Counted from the stretch's first letter, positions 1 to 7,431 are shown. The stretch: DNA of 8,618 nt from Marinosulfonomonas sp. (GCA_019090845.1 JAHRVD010000103.1:1-8618), one strand, 5' to 3'. Translations and numbers: made by a program. Notes: a model not told the origin generated them from the letters alone.

Positions 1-21
1 CTAAACGGTTGATCCGAATGC

Positions 22-46
22 GAGGCGGGGCCAAAAGCCCCGCCTC
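22..46 (+). terminator. Rho-independent terminator of a gene left of the window
   Basis: A perfect 10-bp GC-rich inverted repeat (22-31 with 37-46) encloses a 5-nt CAAAA loop and is followed on the plus strand by a T-rich stretch (ATTTCCTTTG). The opposite strand lacks a T tract, so it points rightward and should end a transcript entering from the left edge. A TAA lies at 2-4 and could be that gene's stop codon, but the reading frame cannot be tested here. Confidence 0.72.
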
Positions 47-61
47 ATTTCCTTTGATAAT

Positions 62-76
62 GCGCCCTTCGGGCGC
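62..76 (-). terminator. Short hairpin directly after the hydrolase-OsmC stop codon
   Basis: A 6-bp perfect stem (GCGCCC/GGGCGC) with a 3-nt loop directly abuts the stop codon of the minus-strand gene at 77. Only a short AT-rich stretch (ATTAT) follows it on the minus strand, so termination is likely weak or helped by the stronger hairpin at 22-46. Confidence 0.4.
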
Positions 77-1291
77 TCAATCTGACAGCGATGTGTTGAT
101 TTTTGAGGATTGCTCCAGCGTCTTATGGACTGGGCATTTATCGGCGATCTCTAGCAATTTCTGGCGCTGATCGGCATCCAGATTACCGGTCAGGTGGATA
201 ACGCGCAAAAACTGATCCACCTTGGTGCTGCTCTGCGTCGCGGCGTCCTGCGCGTGGACCTTGTCATGGGTGACATCGACGCTGACGTGGGTCAGCGGGA
301 TTTTGCGCCGCCGCGCATACATCCGGATCGTCATTGAGGTGCAGGCCCCAAGCCCCGCCGCCAGCAACCCATAAGGGCTAAGCCCGCGGTCTGTGCCACC
401 ATAGGCCAGTGGTTCATCGGCCAGCAAGTGATGGGTGGGCCCGGCGTTAATGTCTTGCAAGAACCCATCCGGGTCCGCTTCGGACACGCGCACGACGCCT
501 TCGGGCGCCCCCGGTGGTGGGGCAGGTGGGGTCAGGTTAAGGTAGCGGGCCGACCAGGCGGCGATAACCTCGGCGGCGTACTCGGCGTCTTCAGGGTTGG
601 TGATCAGGTGATCGGCGCCATCCAGTGTCACAAAGCTTTTGGGGTGGCGCGCGGCGGTGAAAATCTGGCTGGCGTTTTCGATGCCCACGGTGGTGTCCAG
701 CGGCGCATGCAAAACCAGCAGCGCGCGTTTCAGACCGGCAATGGCTGGCGCAAGGTTTTCGGCTTTGACGTCCTCTACGAATTTCCGGCTGATGCGGAAC
801 GGGCGACCTGCGAGCAAGACCTCTGCGTGACCATTGGCCTCTATGTTTGCCAGTTCCCCTGCGAAATTATGGATCACATGCTCTGGGTCAAACGGCGCGC
901 CAATTGTGGTGATGGCCTTGACTGAGGGCATCTGAGCGGCCGCTTTCAGCACGGCAGCACCGCCAAGCGAGTGGCCGATCAGCAGGCCGGGGGGCATGCC
1001 CCGCTTATCCAGATAGCGACACGCCGCGACCAGATCGTCCACATTCGAGGTGAATGAAGTGTTTTCAAACTCGCCCTGTGAATGGCCAAGCCCGGTAAAG
1101 TCAAAGCGCAGCACCGCCAACCCCATCGCCGCCAACCGGCTGGCAATGCGCCGCGCGGCAGGAATGTCTTTGGAGCAGGTAAAGCAATGGGCGAAAAGCG
1201 CGGTGCCCAGATGCGGGCCGTCGGGCATATCCAGCCGTGCTGCAAGCTGATCGGCGTCATGGCCCGGGAATGTGATACGTTCGGTTGGCAT
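77..1291 (-). CDS. Bifunctional alpha/beta hydrolase / OsmC family protein
   Basis: The 404-aa protein fuses two domains. Residues 1-250 form an alpha/beta hydrolase with the nucleophile elbow GHSLG (Ser108), a likely acid Asp199 in HAPLD and a catalytic His228 in GADHL. A Pro/Ala-rich linker follows at about 254-264. Residues 265-404 form an OsmC/Ohr-like domain with both redox Cys in family positions: Cys317 (LGACTSM) and Cys386 (DKCPVHKTL). OsmC proteins reduce organic hydroperoxides with thiols; the hydrolase may release or detoxify an ester substrate, but the substrate is unknown. The start is supported by an AGGGGG Shine-Dalgarno motif just upstream of ATG 1291. No signal peptide is seen, so it should be cytoplasmic. 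It is divergent from the EEP gene and appears monocistronic. The fusion architecture is a known one in proteobacteria, so the assignment is secure while the physiological role is not. Confidence 0.93.
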   Translation of the reverse strand: MPTERITFPGHDADQLAARLDMPDGPHLGTALFAHCFTCSKDIPAARRIASRLAAMGLAVLRFDFTGLGHSQGEFENTSFTSNVDDLVAACRYLDKRGMPPGLLIGHSLGGAAVLKAAAQMPSVKAITTIGAPFDPEHVIHNFAGELANIEANGHAEVLLAGRPFRISRKFVEDVKAENLAPAIAGLKRALLVLHAPLDTTVGIENASQIFTAARHPKSFVTLDGADHLITNPEDAEYAAEVIAAWSARYLNLTPPAPPPGAPEGVVRVSEADPDGFLQDINAGPTHHLLADEPLAYGGTDRGLSPYGLLAAGLGACTSMTIRMYARRRKIPLTHVSVDVTHDKVHAQDAATQSSTKVDQFLRVIHLTGNLDADQRQKLLEIADKCPVHKTLEQSSKINTSLSD

Positions 1292-1482
1292 TCTGCCCCC
1301 TTTGGTTAGGTGCCCAAGGTGGAAAGCGCGCAGGCTGGACGCAAGAGTTCCTTCAGCGATGTCACGCTAAGGTGTAATTTCGTCGTTTGTTCCGAGCAGG
1401 TTTTCGCACGTCCGAAGCTGGCTGTGCTTGACCCAAGCGGATTTTTGGCGAAAACCAGTAAAAAAGCCAGAGCAGCAATTTC

Positions 1483-1486
1483 AGGA
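1483..1486 (+). promoter_or_regulatory. Ribosome binding site favouring the GTG start at 1494
   Basis: AGGA sits 7 nt before GTG 1494 in the frame of the EEP gene. The frame is open to an upstream TTG at 1428, but no comparable purine-rich motif precedes that codon, so GTG 1494 is preferred. Confidence 0.5.
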
Positions 1487-1493
1487 TCATTAC

Positions 1494-2372
1494 GTGCGCC
1501 GTTTAATAGCCGTCATCTTTGGGGTTTGTCTGCTGCTGATTGTGGCCAGCTTTGGCGGTGCCTTGCATGGAATTGGCGATTCTTTGGCCGTGTTTCGCTA
1601 TCTGATCGCAATGGGGGTGGCCGTTTCGGCGGCCTTGTTGCAACGGCGCGTAGGTATGCGCATTGCCGGGGTGGTGCTGGTGGCGGCAGGGATTTGGCTG
1701 GCACCGGAAGCGGCGCGTCTGGTGGCCAGTGGTCCGCTGCCCCAAACCACATATTCGATCTATCAGAAGAACCTGCTTTATGACGGCGACCAACGGCGCG
1801 AACTGGCGGCTGATATTCTGGCAGCGGATGCAGATTTCGTAACCATGCAGGAACTTTTTTCAGCTAACAAAATTGTGCTGGACGTATTGCAAGCCCATTA
1901 CCCGACACAACATTTTTGCGGGCCAGTCAATGGCCCGGGGCAGGTGGTTTTGTCCAAATGGCCCGCCGTGCCGGGGCAGGTGGTGTGCAGGGGCGACATC
2001 GGGGCCGTCGGTATGCAGGTTGAAACGCCCCACGGCCGGGTCTGGGTGCTGTCGATCCACCTGCGCTGGCCCTATCCCTATTCACAGCCAAAGCAGGTTG
2101 CAAAACTGCTGCCGGTTTTGGCGGGGCTGGAAGGCCCCAAAGTGATTGCAGGAGATTTCAACATGGTGCCGTGGTCCTATGCGGTGCGCGCGATTGAGCG
2201 GGCCAGCGGTAGCAAACGGGCCGGGGCGATGGTGCGCACGCTGGTCTATGGCTCGGGGTTATTGCAGGTGCCGATCGACCATGTTCTGGTGCCCGGCGGG
2301 CAGGGGCAATTGCAGGTGCGCCCCTTGCTTGGGTCCGATCATCTGGGCGTTTTGCTGGGCTTTGAGCTTTAG
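1494..2372 (+). CDS. Membrane-anchored endonuclease/exonuclease/phosphatase (EEP) family protein
   Basis: From GTG 1494 the product is 292 aa. An alternative TTG start at 1428 would add 22 polar residues. Three hydrophobic segments lie near the N-terminus (about 4-24, 31-49, 56-78). The rest is an EEP fold (DNase I/exonuclease III/sphingomyelinase superfamily) with its landmarks in order: Asn93 (QKNLL), metal-binding Glu120 (MQEL), His189 (SIHLRWP), Asp221 and Asn223 (AGDFN), Asp262-His263 (PIDHV) and the terminal Asp282-His283 (GSDH). All catalytic positions are therefore present and an active Mg-dependent phosphodiesterase is expected. The membrane anchor, with the catalytic domain probably periplasmic, is typical of poorly characterised members of this family. 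Substrate could be nucleic acid, a phospholipid head group or a phosphoester; the sequence does not decide. Confidence 0.88.
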   Translation: MRRLIAVIFGVCLLLIVASFGGALHGIGDSLAVFRYLIAMGVAVSAALLQRRVGMRIAGVVLVAAGIWLAPEAARLVASGPLPQTTYSIYQKNLLYDGDQRRELAADILAADADFVTMQELFSANKIVLDVLQAHYPTQHFCGPVNGPGQVVLSKWPAVPGQVVCRGDIGAVGMQVETPHGRVWVLSIHLRWPYPYSQPKQVAKLLPVLAGLEGPKVIAGDFNMVPWSYAVRAIERASGSKRAGAMVRTLVYGSGLLQVPIDHVLVPGGQGQLQVRPLLGSDHLGVLLGFEL

Positions 2373-2381
2373 CCCAAATGC

Positions 2382-2397
2382 GACGCCTTGCGGCGTC
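2382..2397. terminator. Hairpin between convergent EEP gene and dddP
   Basis: A perfect 6-bp stem (GACGCC/GGCGTC) with a TTGC loop lies 9 bp after the EEP stop codon and within the 74-bp convergent gap. It is followed on each strand by only a short T run (CATTT on plus, CATTTGGG on minus). It is plausibly a weak bidirectional terminator. Confidence 0.42.
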
Positions 2398-2446
2398 ACG
2401 ACATTTCAGGCGCCACGCGCATTGGTGCCCGGCGGGTGTGCGCCAC

Positions 2447-3775
2447 CTAACCTTGCCCCATCAGCCGCGCATCAAACGGGTATTTGTTGAGGATTTCGTA
2501 TCCGGTTTGGGTAACCAGCACCTGATCTTCCAGCTTGATTGAAAAATCGCCGCCCTCGGGGCTGACCAGCGCTTCGGCGCAAAGCACCATTCCCGGTTCC
2601 AGCACATAGTCAAATGCGCCTTCAACAAACCGGTCGGGATAGCTGACCAGCGGCCACTCATCGCATAATCCAACCCCGTGCATCAGCGAGCCGTATTTTT
2701 GTTTCTGGTATTTGTCGGGCAGGGTGTGACAGTTGAACGTCAGATCACGCAGCGCCACGCCGGGTTTGAGCATGTCAATATTAGTCATGATATGCTCGTG
2801 TGCGACCTGCATCGCCTCGATCATATCGGGGCGGGGTGAGCTGTCACCGACCCACCATGTGCGCGAAATATCAACGCAGATCCCGTAGCTGCCGATCAGG
2901 TCGGTATCAAAGGCGACGATTTCGTTGTTGCGCACGATCCGCGCGCCGCATTCCTGAAACCACGGGTTGGTGCGCGGCCCGGACGTTAGCAGCCGGGTTT
3001 CGATCCATTCCCCACCGCGTTTGATGTTCTGGGCATGCAGCACCGACCAGATGTCATCCTCGCTCAGTCCCGGCTGACAGGCGTCTTCCATCTCTCTGAT
3101 CGCAACCTCGCAGGCGTGGCTGGCACAGCGCATCGCAAGAATTTCATCGGCCCCCTTAACCGAGCGGCTTTTCTCGGTCACTTCTTCGCCGTCCATCACT
3201 TCAAACCCCTGAGCTTCCAGCGCGCGCAGCCCGTGCACCATTGGTTTGTCGATTGCCAGCCGCCGGTTGGCACCGCCATGTTCGCCGATCAGTTCCTTTA
3301 CCTGACGCGCAAACACATCAGCCGCCACGTCTATCTTGTCACCCCGGTCAAAATAAAACAGATCAGCGCCGCTGCGTTGTTCGCGCACCAGCGGGTTAAA
3401 GCGCGACAGAAACGGCGCATTTTTGTAATCCCAGATCAACATATAGCCATCGGCACAAAGCAGCACCGCGCGAAACGGATTATGGGTATTCCATAGCTGC
3501 ATATTGGTGCTGTCAGTGGCATAGCGGATGTTGAGCGGGTCAAACATCAACAGCCCGCCATAGTCGCGATCAACAATGTGTCGGGTCAGCCGTTGCCAGC
3601 GATGTTCGCGCATTGCGGCAAGGTTGGGCAGGGTCAGGCCGGCCGCTTTCCATTCTTCAAGCGCCAGCAGGGTCGGGCCGATCTCTATCCGGTCGGCATC
3701 GTTGGGGGTGCCGTCGCCAAGCGTTGCGCCACTGTTTGGGTCGATTTTGCGACTGTCGCGGTAATATGTGGTCAT
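2447..3775 (-). CDS. dddP: DMSP lyase DddP (M24 peptidase-like fold)
   Basis: The 442-aa product closely resembles Roseobacter DddP, a metal-dependent enzyme that cleaves dimethylsulfoniopropionate into acrylate and dimethyl sulfide although it has a creatinase/aminopeptidase P fold. Residues 1-200 give the N-terminal creatinase-like domain (FDPLNIRYATDSTNMQLWN near 78-96). The M24-like domain carries all six known metal ligands, offset by five from the characterised Ruegeria lacuscaerulensis numbering as I recall it: Asp290, Asp292, Asp302, His366, Glu401, Glu416. The proposed catalytic Asp is present as Asp372 (GLCDEWP), with Tyr361 nearby. The frame is open for 16 codons upstream, but AGGAG seven bases before ATG 3775 and similarity to DddP N-termini (Y-RDSRKIDPN-GATLGD) fix the start. 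It is a single gene, divergent from the DUF3445 gene. No other ddd gene lies in the window. Cytoplasmic. Confidence 0.96.
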   Translation of the reverse strand: MTTYYRDSRKIDPNSGATLGDGTPNDADRIEIGPTLLALEEWKAAGLTLPNLAAMREHRWQRLTRHIVDRDYGGLLMFDPLNIRYATDSTNMQLWNTHNPFRAVLLCADGYMLIWDYKNAPFLSRFNPLVREQRSGADLFYFDRGDKIDVAADVFARQVKELIGEHGGANRRLAIDKPMVHGLRALEAQGFEVMDGEEVTEKSRSVKGADEILAMRCASHACEVAIREMEDACQPGLSEDDIWSVLHAQNIKRGGEWIETRLLTSGPRTNPWFQECGARIVRNNEIVAFDTDLIGSYGICVDISRTWWVGDSSPRPDMIEAMQVAHEHIMTNIDMLKPGVALRDLTFNCHTLPDKYQKQKYGSLMHGVGLCDEWPLVSYPDRFVEGAFDYVLEPGMVLCAEALVSPEGGDFSIKLEDQVLVTQTGYEILNKYPFDARLMGQG

Positions 3776-3782
3776 GGCAAAT

Positions 3783-3787
3783 CTCCT
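3783..3787 (-). promoter_or_regulatory. Ribosome binding site fixing the dddP start
   Basis: AGGAG on the minus strand with a 7-nt spacer before ATG 3775. It excludes the in-frame upstream ATG codons near 3820, whose added residues do not resemble DddP. Confidence 0.75.
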
Positions 3788-3889
3788 GTCTTTACGGTGG
3801 AATGGATCGGTGAGGCGCATCAAGCCTGATTGCGACCATTTCAGTTGTCGTTTTCGGCTCAGAACCCGCTGCCCGATACCGCCCGGCTG

Positions 3890-3903
3890 ACCGGGTGCCC
3901 GGT
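3890..3903. promoter_or_regulatory. Inverted repeat in the dddP/DUF3445 divergent region
   Basis: ACCGGGTGCCCGGT has 6-bp perfect arms around a TG centre. It sits 115 bp upstream of dddP and 60 bp upstream of the DUF3445 gene, where an operator shared by both promoters could lie. In GC-rich DNA such short repeats also occur by chance. I see no convincing -35/-10 pair for either gene in the 187-bp gap. Confidence 0.25.
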
Positions 3904-3962
3904 GAAACGACGAGCAAGCCGTCTTTGCAGCGCAGCCAATTTGCGCGATACTGGCCCCTGCT

Positions 3963-4748
3963 ATGAAGCCTATCCTTCAAACCCGTTTGCCCTATGCCCC
4001 GTGGTCGGACCCGGCAATGATGCGGCTGCCCGGTATCAGGCCGCTTGATCCGGCCGACTGGCTGATTGTGGATGAGGTGTTTGGCGCGCAAATGGCGCAG
4101 CGTGAGCAGTTGATTGAGCAGCGTCGCGATCAGGTGATCGGGCTGTCTGCTCAGGCGCTTGGGGCCGCGCAGGAATTACTGGAACATGTGCTTGGGGCAC
4201 TGAAAGCAAAGACCGGTTATCAGGTGAACGCGGATACCGTTGTGCGCCCCGACGGGGCGCGCGTTCGCATCGCGCGCGATGATCCAATGGCCACCCTTGG
4301 GCGGTTGGTGCAGGAAGACCTGTGCCTGCTTGAAAAGCGAGGCGATGAGCATGTGTTAACCGCTGCGGTACTGTGTTTCCCGGCAAGCTGGACGCTGGAA
4401 CAGAAATTCATGCGCCCGCTTATGGAAATCCACGCGCCGGTTCCCGGCTACACTGGCGATATGGCGCGCCGAGTGCAGCGGTTGTTTGACGCCATTCGCA
4501 GCGCCCAGCCCCTGTGGCGGGCCAATGCGCTGCTGTATGAGGATGCTGATTTATTTGCGCCGCGCGGACGTTCTGAGGCGCGCAGCCAAGACCCGGCAAA
4601 AGCGAAATACCTGCGCTCGGAGCGTCAATGTCTGGTTAAGCTGCCCGAAAGTGGGGCCGTGGTATTCTCGATCCACACGTATGTCATTGATCTTGAAAAC
4701 ATCGGCGCCAAGGCATTGGCGCAACTGCGCGCCGCACAGACTCCCTGA
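3963..4748 (+). CDS. DUF3445 / heme-dependent oxidative N-demethylase alpha-subunit-like protein
   Basis: The 261-aa protein matches the DUF3445 (HODM alpha-subunit-like) pattern along its length: an N-terminal GIRPLDPADWL segment (24-34), a charged helix with REQL (47-50), LVQEDLCLLEK (115-125), LCFPASWTLEQK (137-148), IHAPVPGY (156-163), and a C-terminal LRSERQCLVKLPESGAVVFSI motif region (217-237). Characterised relatives bind heme in a PAS-like fold and take part in oxidative N-demethylation of methylated amines together with electron-transfer subunits. No such subunits are encoded next to it, so it is either a stand-alone paralogue or its partners lie elsewhere. The ATG at 3963 lacks a clear Shine-Dalgarno motif. 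It ends with tandem stops (TGATGA) in a 14-bp duplication. It is divergent from dddP and convergent with the membrane protein gene. Confidence 0.82.
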   Translation: MKPILQTRLPYAPWSDPAMMRLPGIRPLDPADWLIVDEVFGAQMAQREQLIEQRRDQVIGLSAQALGAAQELLEHVLGALKAKTGYQVNADTVVRPDGARVRIARDDPMATLGRLVQEDLCLLEKRGDEHVLTAAVLCFPASWTLEQKFMRPLMEIHAPVPGYTGDMARRVQRLFDAIRSAQPLWRANALLYEDADLFAPRGRSEARSQDPAKAKYLRSERQCLVKLPESGAVVFSIHTYVIDLENIGAKALAQLRAAQTP

Positions 4749-4771
4749 TGACGGGCCCCTGATGACGGGCC
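4744..4771. repeat. Two exact tandem copies of a 14-bp unit at a gene end
   Basis: The unit CCTGATGACGGGCC occurs twice head to tail (4744-4757 and 4758-4771). The first copy includes the stop codon of the DUF3445 gene and the second fills most of the 30-bp convergent gap. It looks like a local slippage duplication, with no evident T tract for termination. Confidence 0.8.
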
Positions 4772-4778
4772 GGTCTGC

Positions 4779-5930
4779 TCAGTCTTTCAGGACCGAGGCG
4801 ACAATCGGGCTTGGGTCGATAAAGACCGCCGTTTCCTGCCCGACGTAGTTCAGGAAAGTCGAGGCAGCCACTGCCAGCGCCAATGCAACCGAGGCCGTTG
4901 CGATGATGCCCGTGCGCCAGCTGTTGGCGCCGAACAAAGTGTTGGCAACCAACATCAGCAGGCCGATCGGGGGCATGACGATCAGCATCAGATAGCTCAT
5001 TGCCATGGAACGATGGTGTTCGGCCTGATTGGCAGTTCTTTGCATCCGCGGGTCGGCATAGGGGCTGGGCAGATCAGGGCCGGGCTGGCGACTGGCGGGG
5101 GATGTCGGGTTTTGATCGGTGGCAATATTGCCATCTTCATCAACGGCCTGCAGATCATAACGCCCAAGCGGAATGTCTGCAGACGGTTCGATATGGGTGA
5201 CCTTGATCGCATTGCCCTGACCCTGACCCGGGCCGAATGTGTGACCGTGCGGGATCGGGCTGCCGGTGTCAGTGGCATAGCGCAAAAAGGCCAGCGAGGC
5301 GGCGTAAATATCTTCCAGCGGACGGGTGGAATGGTGGAAATGTATCGGACGGCCTATAAGCTCGATCGCCTCATCCAGACGCAGGCTGATGCCATCAGAG
5401 GCCATATCGACATCAACGGTGCTGCGGGTGCGGGCCGCGGCGAACAGAACCCATGGGCTTGGATCGCGCGACAGACGAAGATACTGGCCGCCAACAATCA
5501 ACTGGTTTGATTGACGCCAGTGAACGGCGGCGGGGATGTGGCGCTCGCATAAAACCGTGGTTGCGGCGTGGGCGACGCGCAGCTGGGTCAACCGGTCAGT
5601 GGGTTTTGAGCGGCGTTCGTCCAGACTGACAGTCAGCGTCAGGTTCTGAGTGTGGCGAAATAAAATATCCGACAGAACACCGCGAAATGGCGCTGATAAT
5701 GGGGTTTCCAACGCGCCACGAAAGCTTTCGGCGGGCAGGGCAGTTGGGCTATAGTCAACTTTCAGTCGCAGGCCGTGGCCAGTAATGGTCACAAGGCTGT
5801 CGGCGGCATCAGGCAGAACCGCCAGTTCCACGTTGAATTGCGCAAGGCGAGAGTTCATCGCGTCACACAGACCTGTAATCATTAGCTTGGGTTTGCTCAC
5901 AAAGAGCAGAGCAGATTGAACTGGTTTCAT
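4779..5930 (-). CDS. Uncharacterised protein, DUF4261-like region plus two C-terminal membrane helices
   Basis: This 383-aa protein has no function I can name. The start at ATG 5930 has a good GAGG motif 5 nt upstream. Residues 1-130 form a soluble region without a signal peptide (MKPVQSALLFVSKPKLM). Residues 185-262 (LDEAIELIGRPIHFHH, PLEDIYAASLAFLRYA, IPHGHTFG, then IKVTHIEP and LGRYDL) resemble the C-terminal part of DUF4261 proteins, where a helix precedes a (D/H)G-T-G turn and a closing beta pair. A Pro/Ser/Asp-rich linker (265-300) leads to two hydrophobic segments (about 311-334 and 341-362) and a short polar tail. It is therefore probably cytosolic but tail-anchored. It lies 245 bp downstream of the kinase-PqqD gene on the same strand, so cotranscription is possible but not shown. 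The DUF4261 link is pattern recognition only. Confidence 0.75.
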   Translation of the reverse strand: MKPVQSALLFVSKPKLMITGLCDAMNSRLAQFNVELAVLPDAADSLVTITGHGLRLKVDYSPTALPAESFRGALETPLSAPFRGVLSDILFRHTQNLTLTVSLDERRSKPTDRLTQLRVAHAATTVLCERHIPAAVHWRQSNQLIVGGQYLRLSRDPSPWVLFAAARTRSTVDVDMASDGISLRLDEAIELIGRPIHFHHSTRPLEDIYAASLAFLRYATDTGSPIPHGHTFGPGQGQGNAIKVTHIEPSADIPLGRYDLQAVDEDGNIATDQNPTSPASRQPGPDLPSPYADPRMQRTANQAEHHRSMAMSYLMLIVMPPIGLLMLVANTLFGANSWRTGIIATASVALALAVAASTFLNYVGQETAVFIDPSPIVASVLKD

Positions 5931-6115
5931 CGTTCCCTCACGGCGCGCACAGTGGACTACAGCAAGATAATATTGACGCTGAAATCTGGCTTTTTTGGGA
6001 CAAAACCGGGTTGGATTGATGCCTATTTGCGCGTGGTGTGGCTGGCAGACACCCGGTGGAGCAGCCGGAGGAGCCGCCCGGTTAAGCAGTCCGGTGGAAA
6101 TGAGAATTGAATGGC

Positions 6116-6157
6116 GCGGTTTTGTTGCAGTTGTCTGTCATGTCAGATCAAAACCGC
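6116..6157 (-). terminator. Long-stem hairpin 18 nt after the kinase-PqqD gene
   Basis: GCGGTTTTG (6116-6124) pairs perfectly with CAAAACCGC (6149-6157). The 24-nt loop contains a second imperfect palindrome (TCTGTCATGTCAGA). It lies immediately downstream of the kinase stop codon, where a terminator is expected, but there is no T run on the minus strand after the stem. It may be a Rho-dependent end or 3' stabiliser, or a regulatory structure of the following gene. Confidence 0.38.
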
Positions 6158-6175
6158 TACACTTTGTGCTTCCCG

Positions 6176-7366
6176 TCAACGGGCAATTTCGACCAGCCCT
6201 GCGCTTTTTAAATCCCGGAATGTCTGGCGGGTGTCGTCCTCTATCTGCTCCAGCGACGCATCCGGAAATGCCGCATGTAGAATTTCAACTGCCTGCGCTT
6301 GGCTGGTCGGCTCTTCCAGAAGTTTCCAGATACGAACAGCCCCCTCGTTCAAATGCAAAACCCGTGTCAGGGTCTGATCTGTGGCAAAGGCTTCGCGGCC
6401 CAATTCGCGCAAAACCGCGGCGGGAAGTTGACGCAGGGTGGTTTCCGGCCCGGCGGAAATTTCTGCAATTTTTTCAGCGCTCCGGGCAGGTCTGTCTTGC
6501 ACGTTTTTCACCGGAACCGCCTGATTGCCAAAATGCGCAGTCAGCAGGTCGACTGCTTTTTGGATGTCGCTGTAGCGCAGCAAGAAGGCCGGGGTGTTTT
6601 CAGCCAGCCCGAACAAGTCCGCCAAAATCCGGTCTGCGGTGGCGGCCCGTGCGAAATTTTGCCTCAGTAATGTGTTCAGCATGATCCCCGGTGACATCGG
6701 GGCTAAATCGGTCGCAATGTTTTCACCGCGTTCCAGATGTATCAGGGCACCGATCGGAGCCTGACGACCCTGCGGTGCGATCTGGGGCGGGGACACATAA
6801 AGATACTGTTTGTTGGCAGGGCCGCGATGGGTGTCAATATGCTCAAGCACCTTATCAGAAAACCCCGCTGGCAGCGGCAGGCGCAGCCGTATTGGCACGC
6901 CTGTGGCCTTACCCATCACCGGGGTGCCGACCTGTGAGCTGACAGAAAGCACATCGTCGCCGAACACCTCGAACCCGTTTGCTGCCAGCGCCATTGTCAA
7001 AGCAGATTTGCCTGCCCGTCTGATGGCCGGGAATACAACCAGCGCAGCACCCATGCGAACACAAGCCGCGTGCAGGCACATTTCTTCGGGGCGCTCATCG
7101 GCCCGCTGCCGGGCCGCCGCTGCGACAAGGTCGCATATGGCATTGACCGGTGTTTCATGGGCAACGGGATCGGCCTGGAAATTGGTTTTCAGCAGATATC
7201 GCTCGCCGTCAAAAACCAGCGACGCAAATGGTTCCGCGGTGCCGGTCGGCGCAAGGACATAGGGCCAGTTTTTGAAATACCCGGAAAAAATCAGATCCGG
7301 GTTTTCCACCCCCTGAACGAGAACCGGGGCCCTCAGGCCCCGGAGCATTAAATTAAACGCGTTCAT
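6176..7366 (-). CDS. HPr kinase-like P-loop protein fused to a C-terminal PqqD-like domain
   Basis: The 396-aa product has three parts. Residues 1-95 form the N-terminal region typical of HprK-related proteins. Residues 96-270 form an HprK-like kinase core: LHAACV with His99, a Walker A-like AIRRAGKS with Lys120-Ser121, then FEVFGDDVLSV with the paired Asp137-Asp138 of this family. The first Gly of the classical GxxxxGKS loop is Ala114. Residues about 325-396 match PqqD/RiPP recognition elements (TLTRVLHLNEGAVRIWKLL, then a helical EILHAAF and a terminal LKSAGLVEI). HprK phosphorylates Ser on HPr; HprK-like kinases also phosphorylate Ser of some lasso peptides, and PqqD-like domains bind precursor leaders. 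The substrate here is most simply the Ser-rich peptide encoded 65 bp upstream on the same strand (inference). No HPr, cyclase or peptidase gene is adjacent. The Shine-Dalgarno before ATG 7366 is weak, suggesting translation downstream of the peptide at a lower level. Confidence 0.85.
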   Translation of the reverse strand: MNAFNLMLRGLRAPVLVQGVENPDLIFSGYFKNWPYVLAPTGTAEPFASLVFDGERYLLKTNFQADPVAHETPVNAICDLVAAAARQRADERPEEMCLHAACVRMGAALVVFPAIRRAGKSALTMALAANGFEVFGDDVLSVSSQVGTPVMGKATGVPIRLRLPLPAGFSDKVLEHIDTHRGPANKQYLYVSPPQIAPQGRQAPIGALIHLERGENIATDLAPMSPGIMLNTLLRQNFARAATADRILADLFGLAENTPAFLLRYSDIQKAVDLLTAHFGNQAVPVKNVQDRPARSAEKIAEISAGPETTLRQLPAAVLRELGREAFATDQTLTRVLHLNEGAVRIWKLLEEPTSQAQAVEILHAAFPDASLEQIEDDTRQTFRDLKSAGLVEIAR

Positions 7367-7431
7367 CGCATATCAACCCCACATGTCGTCCTGACGCATC
7401 AGGCCAAGGGTTAAGATGAATGTCAAAGGTG

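Noticed and set aside
428..925. 165-codon plus-strand open frame inside the hydrolase-OsmC gene
   Set aside because: It is antisense to a protein with clear catalytic motifs and itself has no recognisable domain; a GC-rich shadow frame.
2447..3775. Ordinary M24 aminopeptidase/creatinase
   Set aside because: The full-length sequence pattern, including the N-terminal segment and GLCDEWP loop, follows DddP rather than peptidases.
5995..6684. 229-codon plus-strand open frame overlapping the kinase 3' end
   Set aside because: It runs antisense to the PqqD-like domain, has a Pro/Arg/Ser-rich composition typical of shadow frames and no ribosome binding site.
6176..7366. Classical HPr kinase/phosphorylase of the nitrogen-type PTS
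   Set aside because: Alphaproteobacterial HprK is short and sits with hpr, PTS EIIA and chvI/chvG-type genes; here the protein is longer, has a PqqD-like domain and lacks those neighbours.
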